Source of the DNA: Solanum dulcamara
Lineage: Eukaryota > Streptophyta > Magnoliopsida > Solanales > Solanaceae
Direction: 5' to 3'
Assembly (NCBI RefSeq): GCF_947179165.1
Contig: NC_077245.1
Coordinates: 15,532,740-15,596,739 of the forward strand
DNA: 64,000 bases
The position numbers and the translations under genes are program-made. Below are positions 1 through 11,069 of the stretch, piece after piece (position 1 is the first letter of the stretch; the number at the start of each line of letters is the position of its first letter). The notes under the pieces were generated by a model. The model had not been told where the DNA came from. It saw only the letters and a program-made list of their open reading frames with translations, and ran no database searches.

Positions 1-14
1 AAGAGAACACTAAC

Positions 15-248
15 CTCAAACAGCTGCTGAGCTGATTCAGTTTCATCACCAGCTGAGTTAGAATTGGAACTGGAAGTGGAGGCAGCAGCTTTACAAGGGT
101 GGACATTGAAGGGCTTGGAGCCAATAGAGAAAGAATTCCGGCGAGGTTTTAGGTGCAATTTTATAGCGGTGAACGGAGACGGAGAGTATCTAGGTAGGGT
201 TTTAGGAGGAGGGAAGGAGGGTTTTAGCAAATGAATGTTGGATGTCAT
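15..248 (-). CDS. First exon of an unidentified, probably plastid-targeted protein (partial gene)
   Basis: On the minus strand an ATG at 248-246 opens 78 codons that end in GAG followed by a good splice donor (GTTAGT, 14-9), giving a phase-0 junction. The peptide begins MTSNIHLLKPSFPPP. It is rich in Ser, Pro, Lys and Arg and almost free of acidic residues for about 55 residues, then turns acidic (GDETESAQQLFE). That is the usual shape of a chloroplast transit peptide followed by the start of a mature protein. The remaining exons lie to the left of the window, so the product cannot be named. The clean reading frame, start and donor, and the lack of any decay, set it apart from the transposon debris next to it. 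A mitochondrial presequence is the main alternative. Confidence 0.6.
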
Positions 249-564
249 CTCCTAGTCTTTCTTCTTCGATTAGCTCATAAGTCCTCTTCTCCTCTTATCT
301 TTTATTCCTCAGTCCTCTAAACAAAGAGAAGTTTGCCCACATTTTCTCTTCCTCTTTCTCTATAAATTGTCAAATTTTGGCAATTGAAGACACTAACACA
401 CATACATAAACACACGCAATTTCCTCTTTTTCTCTTTTTCTCCCACTCTCTTTTTAATTAATTTACTTAATTTATTTTATAACATATTTTTAGCATGAGC
501 TTCATAGCTTTGAGCTATATTTTTAAGAAGATAACAAAAGAGATAAGAATTTTATTTTCTTAAA
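249..564. other. Spacer between the left-edge gene and copia gag; probable promoter and leader DNA
   Basis: The segment is pyrimidine-rich on the plus strand and AT-rich. A TATA-like TATAAAT lies at 361-367 on the plus strand, about 200 bp before the copia gag start, so the right part may be the tail of a copia LTR or leader. The left part presumably holds the promoter of the minus-strand gene ending at 248. I could not find LTR ends or a tRNA primer-binding site here. Confidence 0.35.
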
Positions 565-1514
565 ATGTCTAATATTTCCAAACTTGAATTAGTTGCCCTT
601 TATATTTTCGAAAAATGCTACTCATCATGGGCACTAGATGCCGAAATTCATCTAGAATCGATGGATCTGGCAGACACCATCAAAGATGACAATACGACAT
701 CTAATCAATACACTGTCAAAGCCATGATATTTCTCCACCATCATCTTGACGATGGGCTAAAATTATAATATCTCATATTAAAAGACCCCCTAAAACTATG
801 GAAAAAATTAAAAGAAAGATATGACCACCTGAAGTTGGTCGTGCTTCCACAAGCATGTCATGATTGGCTAAATTTGAGATTAATGAATTTCTAAAATATA
901 ACTGAATATAATTCTTCTTTATTTAGAATTATAGCTCAGTTAAATTTATGCGAAGAAGAAATCACTGAGCAAGATAAACTTGAAAAAACATACTTCTCAT
1001 TTCCACCTGCGAATATGCTCTTGCAGCAGCAATATCGCGAAGAAGAGCTTAAAAATATTCTGAATTACTTTCTCACCTTCTAATTACTAAACGTTACAAT
1101 GAACTGCTAATGAAAAATCATGATAGTCAGCTCGTTGGTTCTTTGCCACTTTCTGAAGTAAATCGGGCAAATTAGAACCAACGAGAAAGAGGCCATGGCC
1201 TTAGTCGTGGCTGTGGTCATGGTCGAAAAAGAAATTATAATCATGATGATCGGCTTGCACCGAAAAATGATCAGCAATACAAAAAAAGAGTGAAAAGCCA
1301 TAAGCCTTACCAAAGAAAAAATTCAGAAAGTATATGTCATAGATGTGGATATATGGGGCACTGGTCACGGACATGCTGGTCATCGGAACGTTTGGTTCAA
1401 CTATATCAGACATCCTTGAAAAGAGCAAAAAATGATCCAAAGACAAATTTTATCTCTAAAGATAATATTGAGCATATGCATCTTGATGTAGCTGATTTCT
1501 TTAATTTTTCATAA
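565..1514 (+). pseudogene. copia gag with CCHC zinc knuckle (broken)
   Basis: The first frame (565-765) starts MSNISKLELVALYIF and matches the N terminus of copia Gag capsid proteins. It continues after a stop with the WKKLKERYDH type segment near 800. The last part (1290-1514) carries a zinc knuckle, CHRCGYMGHWSRTC, with C-X2-C-X4-H-X4-C spacing, which binds the element RNA during packaging. At least three stops or frame shifts separate the pieces, so no functional Gag can be made. Confidence 0.8.
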
Positions 1515-1679
1515 GACAATATGAATATTGATAAGTCTAATAATGTTTAAATAATTTTTTCTTTACTTGTCTGTACTAAATGATATGTTTGTATTTTTCT
1601 AATCCGTGTAAATAAATAAAATTTGTGTAGTGGAATATGTCTTAATTATAATATTTACTTTATTTTTTTTGAAGAAAAA

Positions 1680-1988
1680 AATATGAATATGCCTCAAATT
1701 TTGTTTGGATCAATGATCAATTACGAGGATATTTGTATAATTGATAGTGGAATAACTCATGTTATTTTTAAAGACGAGAAATATTTTTCCTACTTGCTTA
1801 GAAGAAAAGCAAATATTACTACAAGTTTTGGTAATTCAAAAATGATTGAAGGCTTTGGAAGAGCTACTATATTTCTGCCTAAAGGGACAAAAATTATTAT
1901 AGAAGATGCATTATTCTCTTCTAAATTTCCAAAAAACTTGTTGAGTTTTAAAGATATCTACAAAATGGATATCATATTAAGACACTAA
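1680..1988 (+). pseudogene. copia aspartic protease remnant
   Basis: The frame reads MNMPQILFGSMIN and then IIDSGITHVIF. The D-S-G triplet is the catalytic motif of the retroelement aspartic protease that cleaves the Gag-Pol polyprotein. It is followed by the usual Gly- and Ile-rich flap region and by the NLLSFKDI segment found just before the GAG-pre-integrase domain. The frame ends in a stop at 1986-1988. The 110 bp between gag and this frame are AT-rich and contain no recognisable coding. Confidence 0.7.
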
Positions 1989-2099
1989 ATGAAATGAATA
2001 TTGAATAATTTGTCATACCAAGAGTGTCTCAGGGCAGAAATATATTTTGAAAAAATTACCAACTTTGTCATCTGTCTATATTATGCAAAAATTAATGCA

Positions 2100-2950
2100 A
2101 TTGAAACACATTTGATTGTAAACCAGAAATTTATTGATCTAAATACATTTTTTGCTATGGCATGATCGAATATGTCATCCTGAATCAATAATGATGAGAC
2201 AAATTCTTGAAAATTCAACTGGACATCCGTTAAAGAACCTGAAGATTCTTACGAATGATGAATTTTCATGTGCTACTTGTTATCAAGGCAAATTAATTGT
2301 CAGACCAAGAACTTTGAAGGTTGGCATCGAATCTCCTGAATTTTTAGAGCGTATACATGGAGATATATGTGGACCTATTCATCCACCTAGTGGATTGTTT
2401 AGATATTTTATGGTCTTAATAGATGCATCATCTAGATGATCTTATGTGTGCCTCTTATCATCTCGCAACATGGGGTTTGCAAAGTTGTTAGCACAAATAA
2501 TAAGATTAAGAGCGCAATTCTCAGAATATCCAATTAAGGTCATTCGCCTTGATAATGCTGGAGAATTTACATCCCAAGCTTTTGATGATTATTGCTTATT
2601 AATTGGATAAAAATTGAATATCCTATTGCTCATTTTCATACTCAAAATGACCTTGCAGAATAATTTATTAAGCGCTTACAATTGATAGCAAGACTTCTAC
2701 TAATGAAAACAAAATTGTCAATTACAGTTTGGGGTCATGCTATCTTACATGCCGCAGCACTGGTATGTCTCAGACCGATAAATTATAATAAATACTCTCC
2801 GTCATAATTAGTATTTGGACATGAGTCAAATATAACCCATCTACGAATTTTTGGTTGTGTAGTATATGTGCTAGTAGCACTACCACAACATACAAAAATG
2901 GGCTCTCAACGAAGGTTGGGCATATATGTTGGGTTTGACTCGCCCTTCAT
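2100..2950 (+). pseudogene. copia GAG-pre-integrase and integrase core (broken)
   Basis: LWHDRICHPESIMMRQIL (from about 2152) is the GAG-pre-integrase and zinc-binding H-H-C-C segment, and CATCYQGK completes the zinc site. The catalytic core follows: HGDICGPIHPPSGLFRYF carries the first Asp, and RLDNAGEFTSQAF near 2550 the second. After a frame change, a C-terminal stretch reading like RRLGIYVGFDSP (around 2910-2945) is visible. At least eight stops or shifts lie in this segment. Integrase joins cDNA ends to host DNA, and this copy cannot. Confidence 0.75.
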
Positions 2951-3089
2951 AATTTGATACCTTGAACCGTTGACTGAAGGCTTATTCATTGCTCAATTTG
3001 TAGATTGTTGGTTTGATGAAACAACTTTTTTGCCATTAGGGGGAGAGAAAAAGGAACTCGAAAAAGAAAAAAAATGTGTGAAAAGTTTT

Positions 3090-3462
3090 ATCACTATCTC
3101 ATTTTGATCCACGTACTCGCACATTTGAGCAGGAGGTCCGAAAGATAATCCACTTACAAAAAATAGCAAATCAAATGCCACATGCATTTACTGATTTGAA
3201 ACAGATAACTAAGTCACATATTCCTGCAGTGAATGTGCCTATCCGGATTGATGTTCCAAAAGGACCATCTACTAGTATCATAACTTCTGAATCCCAAACA
3301 CGTCTGAAGCGTGGTAGACCATTGGGCTCAAAGGATAAAAAATCTAGAAAGAGAAGCATGAGGAATAAAGAAAATGATACTGCAAATGAAACCCTCGAAG
3401 AAGGTCAAGATTTGAGTAATCCTGATATTACTAAAGAAATTAGTGAACTGAGACTCAAGTGA
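3090..3462 (+). pseudogene. copia integrase-RT linker region
   Basis: The frame at 3175-3462 reads MPHAFTDLKQITKSHIPAVN, then a basic stretch (SKDKKSRKRSMRNKEN). Plant copia elements of this kind have such a Lys/Arg-rich, weakly conserved linker between integrase and reverse transcriptase. It ends in a stop at 3460-3462. I assign it from position and composition rather than from a catalytic motif. Confidence 0.55.
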
Positions 3463-3639
3463 ATGAAGAACTTTCAATAAGTTCTACCGATGATGAGATA
3501 AATTTAGATCGATTGAAAGTCACGGTTGATAATGTTTTTGTATATAATGTTGCACTTAACCTCATGCAAGATAGTGAAAGTATTGAGCCTAAATTCGTCG
3601 AAGAATATCGATGTAGATGTGGTTTGCTAGAATGACAAA

Positions 3640-4379
3640 AGGCAATTCAATCAGAATTAGACTCACTTGCTAAACGTGAGGTTTTTGGACCTGTAGTCCA
3701 AACCCCTGAAGGTATAAAACTAGTTGGCTATAAATGGGTTTTTGTGCAAAAACGAAATGAAAGAAATAAAATTGTAAGATACAAGGCACGCCTTGTTGCA
3801 CAAGGATTTTCTCAAAGACCCGGAGTCAACTATGAAGAAACATATTCACCCGTTATGGATGTAATAACTTTTCGATATCTCATCAATTTAGCTGTACATA
3901 AAAATCTTGAAATATATCTAATGAATGTAGTTATAGCTTACCTTTATGGTTCACTTGATAATGAAATTTACATGAAAATCCCAGAAGGATTAAAATTACC
4001 TAAAGCATGTAATAAGTCTCGGGAGATGTACTCAATGAAATTGCAAAGATCATTATATGGTCTGAAACAATCAGGGCGCATGTGGTATAATTGTCTTAGT
4101 GAGTACTTGATAAATGAAGGTTATATAAATGATGTCTTTTGTCCATGTGTTTTTATTAAGAAAATGAAATCAGAGATTGTTATACTCGCCGTTTATGTTA
4201 ATGACATAAATCTCATTGGAACCCCCGAAGAGGTCCAAACAGCAATTGAATATCTAAAGAAAGAATTTGAGATGAAAGATCTTGGAAAGACAAAACTTTG
4301 TCTGGGTCTGCAAATTGAACATTTAGCAGATGGGGTCTTTGTCCACCAATTTGCTTACACTGAGAAAATCTTAAAATGA
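3640..4379 (+). pseudogene. copia reverse transcriptase, truncated at its 3' end
   Basis: The open part (3744-4379) holds the hallmark copia RT string KARLVAQGFSQRPGVNYEET, then SPVMDVITFRYLINLAV, SLYGLKQSGRMWY and the active-site region. The catalytic YVDD box reads YVND here (AVYVNDINLIG), so one of the paired Asp residues is lost. The domain continues to KDLGKTKLCLGLQIE and FAYTEKILK, where a stop and a repeat interrupt it. RT copies element RNA into DNA in the cytoplasm. This copy lacks a catalytic residue and the RNase H part. Confidence 0.85.
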
Positions 4380-4935
4380 TTTTATATTTGACTAAATTAC
4401 ACTTTATAAGTACTAACTAGTTCAAGAATTTTGATGGTTTACTACGTGGTTAGATATCTTTTTCTATTTATTTTAATTAATATTTGTGTGTTATTAGTTG
4501 GCTAGACATATTCAATTTTAATCTTCCCCGAGTCTTCTCTTTCTTTGTTCTCATCGATGAGTTACTTTCTGCCATGTGTCATATGACATGATGCCGAGAT
4601 ATTTTTATAAGACTTGTCAAATGTCAATATATAATTGCTTTAAGTTTTGACCCATGAAAGTGTGATTTGATGAAATTACACAATATAAATACTAACTAGT
4701 TCAAGAATTTTGATCTTTCACTAATAGGTTAGATTTTTTCTAATTCAATATGTGATATCATTTGTGTTTTATTACTAGGCTAGACCTATACAATTTTCAT
4801 CTGGATCTTCCCAAGTCTCCTCTTTCTTCATTCTTATCGAGTATTAACTGGAGAAGCTATTTGTTGTCACGTATCATTTGTGATGACTTCGAATTTTTTT
4901 AATAGATTTATCAAAATCACTTTTTCCTTATAGTT
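4380..4935 (+). repeat. ~282-bp tandem repeat, two copies (array 1)
   Basis: Two diverged copies are anchored by CTAGACATATTCAATTTT at about 4502 and its relative at about 4780. Both contain the phrases TAAGTACTAACTAGTTCAAG, a CTCCTCTTTCTT tract and a TGTCATATGACATGAT-like palindrome. The same unit recurs at 31141-31850 and in part at 29620-29740, always in the same orientation. The unit has no coding content. Confidence 0.7.
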
Positions 4936-5414
4936 AGCATATATTCAAATGTGCTAAAAGGGTGTTGAAATTGTGTGGAAAGGGTGCTGAAAATGGTCTA
5001 AAATGTTCTAGTACTTCCGTTAAATGGATTTAAGTAAAACACATTAATAATGAAATTTTCTTGTTTTAGTATTAGTGAATTTTTACCTGCGATAGTAAGT
5101 TATAGTTACCAATTTTATCATCTGAACTTGCGTGCGTGAATGTGAAATGTTTCGTGCATTTGACCCTTTTTTTGGTTGCTCAAATTGTGTGTTCTAACTT
5201 CTCTTGTGTATTTAGGATCATGTTTCCAAGTAGAAGGGGCCAAATTTGACTGATTATTTTGTGTCCATCAAAATGAGATCTGAAGTTCTCAATGGAGTAC
5301 TTTACCATCCACACCAACAAACTCGATCATCTTCTTCCAAGTTAGGTTCACGTAGTTACAACAAGATTGTGCCTTACAATCCACCACCTCATCACCATTC
5401 AAGACGGTCTCAAA
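4936..5414. other. Unassigned spacer with an orphan open frame
   Basis: The stretch is AT-rich. An open frame from 5246 encodes MTDYFVSIKMRSEVLNG and then a basic, His/Pro-rich segment (VPYNPPPHHHSRRSQNGY). It runs without a stop into the copia RNase H connection that starts about 5415. I do not recognise the 5246-5414 part in any family, and it does not look like copia protein. It could be a captured host exon or chance. Confidence 0.35.
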
Positions 5415-5667
5415 ACGGCTATATCGAAAGATTTCTAGAAAGACTTAATATGAACATTTGTTCAACAAGAATTGTTCTTATTAAGAAAGGGGACAAATTT
5501 TGTCTTATGCAATATGCGAAAAATGATTTAGAAAGAAAAAAAATAAAGTCAATTCCTTACTCTTCTGTTGTTGGAAGTTTGATGTATGTTCAAATTAAAT
5601 ATTCATTTTATGCTCAGAATGTTAGAATATATATCAGAGTAATCTTGGAATTGATCACCGAAAAGTT
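5415..5667 (+). pseudogene. Second copia element: RT C terminus, left half
   Basis: YIERFLERLNM, then KKGDKFCLMQYAKNDLERKK and PYSSVVGSLMYVQ are the connection between RT and RNase H of Ty1-copia elements. A frame shift later, YQSNLGIDHRK is still readable up to 5667. The coding sequence then stops at the LTR of gypsy element A and resumes at 26542. It overlaps in domain content with the end of the 565-4379 copy (both contain the Y-T/I-E-K/R-x-L segment), so it is a different copia element. Confidence 0.75.
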
Positions 5668-6623
5668 TGTTACACCCCAAAAATTTGTAAGCTAAAACCC
5701 GAGTCATTCTTTTTATACGTATAGGCCAATTCCGATGAATTCTAATATGTATTTATGTTTTAGGATCAATTCTTAAGTATTCGAAGTGTATTGGAGGTGA
5801 ATTAGGATCATGAGGAATCTCTAGTACTATCCAGTTCAAAGATCCTTAACGATTGAGTTTTCGTATAAGATCATATAAGAGTCAACTTAAAATGATCATA
5901 TCTCCTAGAATATAGAGAATTAGATGAACTGTGACGTATCAAATTAAAGGTCGTTGAGTCTTATTTACAATGCCTCCACGTTTTTGTCATTTTGAGTTTG
6001 GAGTAGAACGTTATGACTAGTTTACTAAATTATTTACGAATACAATAATTTGGAAAACTCACCTGCCAATTTGGTGAAATGTCGAATGGTTTGATGACTC
6101 GCCGATTTAGCTTGCCAAACAGACCTAAAATCCTCCAGAAACTGTTATTTTAGACCACCTAAAGCACCTTTTCGCCGACTCACCGAATAGGTTGGAGAGG
6201 AGACGTCCAGATCGCCGAATTGGCCAATGGGATTCATTAAAAGGTCATTTTTCTCAATCTTACAACTAAATAATATTCTTATACATATAGATACTCTCAA
6301 AATCCCTAATTCTCCTTCTCCCAAAGATCAAGAACTTCAAGAAAAGAATTTCTCCAATATTGAAAGATCTAATGACTCCAAGTTCAAGATCTTCTTTACA
6401 AATCCATAGAAGGGTTTCTCAACTTTAAGGTACAAGTTTCCAAACCCAACATATTTATCCAATAATTCCTAAGATTCAGGTATGTAAGGCTATTTAAAGA
6501 ATGGTTTAAGTTCTCCCATGTTCCCTAAGTATATGATCGGTTGAGTAGTGAGTGATATGAGTCTCGTACGAATGAATATTTGAAAGATATCCTTAAATCC
6601 TAATATACTTTTGCATAACTTTG
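5668..6623 (+). repeat. Element A 5' LTR, left piece
   Basis: It starts with the inverted-repeat end TGTTACACCCC and continues at 17614 after the insertion of LTR B. Joined, the LTR is about 2.2 kb. It shows no protein coding. A CAGGTATGTAAGGCTA phrase shared by the related LTRs of this window lies near 6476. Confidence 0.8.
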
Positions 6624-8440
6624 TGTTACACCTTGAAAATCTCTATAGTAAGATTTAGACAGTTCTTTGTAGATGTATAGGCTTGAACTAGAAGACTTCA
6701 AATTGTATATATGAGATAAGATCAATTCCTAAGTATTTAAGGTGTATTAGATGTGGTTTATGGTTATAAGGGATCTCTAATACCAAGTCAAGTCCAAAAA
6801 ATTTCTATCGGCTAAGTTTTTTAATGAGTCTGTATAAGGGTCAATTTTAAACGACCATAACTTTTAGAATATTAAGATTTAGGTGTCCCATAACCTATAA
6901 AATTAATGATCTTTGAATCCTCTTTCTAACGCCACAGATTTGCCTCATTCCGAGTACGTAGTAAAATGTTATGACTATTTTACCAAAGTCTATTGTTGTA
7001 GTGGATCTTGGCGCAGTGCACCAGTAAAGTGACCCAAACTAGCTACAGTAGTTTGGGGCTTGGCGCGGTGTGCTAGCAGAGTGCCCAAAACTAGCTGTAG
7101 TAGTTTGGGTGATGGCGCGGTGTGCCACTATCGCGCTTGTAGGCCCCTGGACTCAATTTTTCAGATTTTTCTTGAGAAAAGGGCATTCTGGACCTTTCCC
7201 ACCCATCCTATATCTAAACCACTACATTATGGATCATTATTTCTGCCCCATATTAGTTTCTAAGGAGTTTTCTCTCCAAAAACGCCAAAGAACATTGATA
7301 GCAAGAATTAGAGAAGAGAAAGAGGGCTAGAGTTCAAGTTCTTCAATTAAGGCCATCAAATTCTTGATTTGTTCTTCAAGACAGGTATGTAAGGCTCCTC
7401 ATAACGTGGATTGAATTCACCCATGTACCATACAGCTTCTTTAAGTTGAATGTTCACATAAATTGAGTTTTCTTGATAGATCCCTGTCCTAATGAGTTTT
7501 TACCTCTACTAATTTGAATTTGTCATGTCGATGTTGATGAGTTAAGAACCTGATAATTGCTTCATGTCTTCATCCCCATGAACCCGAGTTGATCTTTATA
7601 TTACAATATTTTCTTACAATGGTTGGGTCAAAGAGTTGATTGGTATGATTTGTTACACATATTTCATTATAAACTTAAATATTTTGAGTCTCTTTAATTG
7701 TTAATTTGGAGTCTTAACGAGGCATGATTTAGCCCCAAAAAATTGGCTGAATGAATGGAGAAATAATTGGATAGGATTAAATATTTTAGTAAATGCATAT
7801 GTAAACTACTTTTGAAAAATGTGATTGGGGTTGATTGGATAGTATGATCGGTCGAGAGGTTTAATTGTGATAGGATTGATGAATTGATAAGGGTCCAAAT
7901 GAGACTTGTCGAAATGACTAGATTAAACTTATTGGATAGAGTTTTATGACCATTGAGTCTTGGGAGGAGTATCGAGCACCTAATTAGGTAAGAGTAAGTA
8001 ATAACTCGAATCCAATAACTACGTCATCAAACATAGGAGAGAATTGAGCCATTAAAGTCCGATGTTTCACAAATTACTGTCCTGATATGATAGGACTTGA
8101 TTAGTTGTGGATTTGTAATTATTGATACGTTTCTACCCTGGCAAGGTATGAACGGACGTGGCAATAATGTCGATTTGTTGTTTATCGTGATAGTTTTCAG
8201 ATAAGAAAAACTCCCATATAAGTCTTGATAGTACTCCGAGTCAGATCGAAATGGATTGGATTGGGTTTTATATGATTGGTCTTGTCTAAATCATATTCTT
8301 GTTTAAACTTAGTACAACTTGATTTGGTTGTTCCTTCTTCTGAGTTGAGATTCTGAGTTGATTTTAATCCTACCCTGATGCATATTTCATTCTGCCATTT
8401 TACATACTCGTACATTCCAAGTAGTGACGCCATTTGACAT

Positions 8441-10942
8441 TATCACGCCCCGGGAGGGTACCCTAGATGTGATCGGCACTCGAAAGACATTTCTGGCCTT
8501 CAAGCAAACCCTTTGATTTAGTCACACTATCATTCAATCACATTCCCTCAGAGGAGGACTCAATTAATAGCACACTATTCATATCATAGGGGCCGAAGGT
8601 CAAACACTATTAACTCAACACGACAAGCATAGTATACTTACTCAAAATAACAGTCCAACCTTCCCACACTCTAGTCTATGAAGCCTCTATCAAAGTCTAG
8701 GAGGTGCCAATGACAAGCCCATGGCTACCAACAATTAAAATAAAGGAAATAAGACCAAAACTATACAGGAAAGCTCAACATCCTCCGGAAACTAGGAGGA
8801 CTTACCAACTAGCTGGGAGTGTGTGTGGATCTTCAACGGAGCGCCGGTTGATGATCTCTGGTACCTGTCTCTACATCATAAAATGATGCAGGACAAATGG
8901 CATCAATACGTGGAATATACGAGTATGTAAAATGGCCGAATGAAACGAACATCAAGGAAGCATCAAATCCACTCAGAAACTCAACTCAAGGGAAATAACA
9001 GTTCAAACAAGTGTCCTAAGTCTAAATAAGAATACGGTTTAGACGGGACCAAATCACATGCCACTCAACTCAACTGACTCGGAGCACTATAAAGACCTAA
9101 ATGAGAGTTTTTTTATCCGACAACCATAACCTATAAGCCAGTAATAGTACAATAATCAGACGTTGTTGCCAAATCTGTCCATACCTTGCCAGGGTATGAA
9201 CGCCTCCCTAATCATGGATACCGTTGATTAGTCAAGTCCTATCATTTTAGGACAATAAAATGGGAAATATCCAACTTTAACGGTTTGATCCCATGGGAAG
9301 CATCCGACTTTAATGGTTCCATCCCTACCTACATTGGTGGCGTAGTTTTTGGGGTTCGAGTATGGACTATACTCTTACCCGCTTCGGTGATCGATACTCC
9401 TCCCATGACTCCATGCTCATAAGACTCCATCCAATCATCTTAAATAAATCCTCACGGCTAGTTTCATTTAGGACTTTGCCAACTCCTCAACTCTATCCTC
9501 AATTCGACTCAATCGAGTCATAATGGCAAGTCTCATTTAGGACCTTGTCCACTCGTCAATTCTATCCTCTAATAAACTCAATCAAGCCTGATTTATATAA
9601 GCATTTATAACATCTCACAAGCATAACAAAACTTTCCTATCCTCATTTATCACCTTCTTAGGACTCATCACAACTCTAAGGCTTTAAAACCAACAATTCA
9701 AGTAGAATAACACATTTAAAGAAATTGACATATTCAACAAAATCACATGATTAAGGAAATTAACAAAGCACATTAACAAACCATCTCCATCAACTCATGC
9801 TAACATGAAGGTTTTTAGGAATTTCTTAGCTCAACAACATCAACACAATGAAAAATCAAATTAATAGGAGACAATACTCATTCAAACATAAACCTATCAA
9901 GAAGCTTCATTCTTATGGACATTTAACCTCAAGGAAAGTGTAGGGAACATAGGTGGACTCAACCCATGCTTTGAATAGCCTTACATACCTTAGTGAAGAC
10001 TTGAAGAAAACCTTGATGTTGGGTCTTCAATGGGAAGTTTGAATCTTGAAGCTCTTGGAACAAATCCTTGTGAGAAATGGAGAAGAAGAAGAAGAAGAGA
10101 GGGACTTCTAGGGATTTTAGAGAGAGAGTGTGGGACTGAAAATGGTCCCAAAAACATCCCAAGGCTGTGTATATATAAGTTGGGACAATTCCCAAATTGC
10201 CCATTCTCCAAAATTCTGAAAAATAGGCTAAAAACGCTCCTGGCACGATAGTAGCCCATCGCGCCATTGCAGCGCCAGGTCGATTACGCCTAAAACCTGC
10301 ACATCTGTTAGTGGCGCGCCGCACCAAGGACCAAACTACTGAGGCACATTCTTGGCGTGATAGTGGCGCGTCGCGTCCTTACAGCACCAAGGCCATATTT
10401 TTCTTGGTTCTGGAGTTAGGCTTGAAAACCCTGCACATCTCGTAGTGGCGCGCCGCGCTAGGGACCAAACTACTGAGGCATTTTCTTGGCGCGATAGTGG
10501 TGCATCGCGCCACTGTAGCACCAAGCCTAGTTTTCCAATAATTGCAATCCAGGCCTGAAATCCCTATCGTGCTAGTTCGTCTTAGGATCGTCATATTTTT
10601 TGACTCCGAACTTCAAAAATCACATTCTTAGTGGCGTTGGAAAGAAGACTCGATGACCTTTAATTTAATAGGTCATGGGTCACCCAGATTATCATCCTTC
10701 AAAAGATAGGGTCGTTAGAAGTTGACCTCTTATACGAACTCATCCTAAAACTTAGCCACGACGAATCTTTTGGACTTAGCTTGGTCCTAGAGGTCCCTTG
10801 TGACCCTACATCACCTCTAACATCCTTCAATTTCTCAGGGACTCATCCTAACTCATGCATATGCTTCTCAATACTCGAGTTCGACCCTACTCGAATACAA
10901 CAAGGGTCCGAATCTTAGCAAAAATTTTTGAGGGGTATTACA
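8441..10942 (-). repeat. Element C 3' LTR (full length, 2.5 kb)
   Basis: On the minus strand it starts TGTAATACCCC at 10942 and ends at 8441. It aligns over 9201-10942 with the truncated 5' LTR at 15404-17153, with differences that are mostly transitions. It contains two CpG-rich units about 134 bp apart, each with GGCGCGCC (10313 and 10447), and a GAA/AGA-rich tract near 10080. The open frames found in it are chance or shared LTR sequence, not genes. Confidence 0.85.
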
Positions 10943-10955
10943 TTATCTCTCCCTT
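10943..10955 (-). other. Polypurine tract of element C
   Basis: On the minus strand AAGGGAGAGATAA sits directly before the 3' LTR start. It is the primer site for plus-strand DNA synthesis in LTR retroelements. Confidence 0.75.
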
Positions 10956-11069
10956 GGGATCATTCGTCCTCGAATGATAAGTAACCAAGAATAGACTCGG
11001 GGTATTAATCACAATCAGAATTCAGTCATTCAACCAATCAAATTCTCAAACAAATTACCAATCAAACTC

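Larger units (their letters stand above)
565..4379 (+). mobile_element. Decayed Ty1-copia retrotransposon, gag to reverse transcriptase
   Basis: The coding order gag, protease, integrase, reverse transcriptase on the plus strand is the Ty1-copia order. Every domain is recognisable but split by stops and frameshifts. The element stops abruptly inside the RT/RNase H connection at 4379, where a ~282-bp repeat begins. No RNase H and no LTR pair could be assigned to it. The final TGA at 4377-4379 sits where copia proteins usually carry Arg after ILK, consistent with CGA decaying to TGA. Confidence 0.85.

Noticed and set aside
7060..7330. Open frames of 67 and 86 codons in LTR B
   Set aside because: The same DNA occurs in reversed LTR G with different breaks and lies within an LTR; no protein family is evident.
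9959..10594. Several open frames on both strands in LTR C, repeated near 16160-16700
   Set aside because: They lie within a pair of LTRs, overlap each other on both strands and contain simple AGA/GAA tracts.
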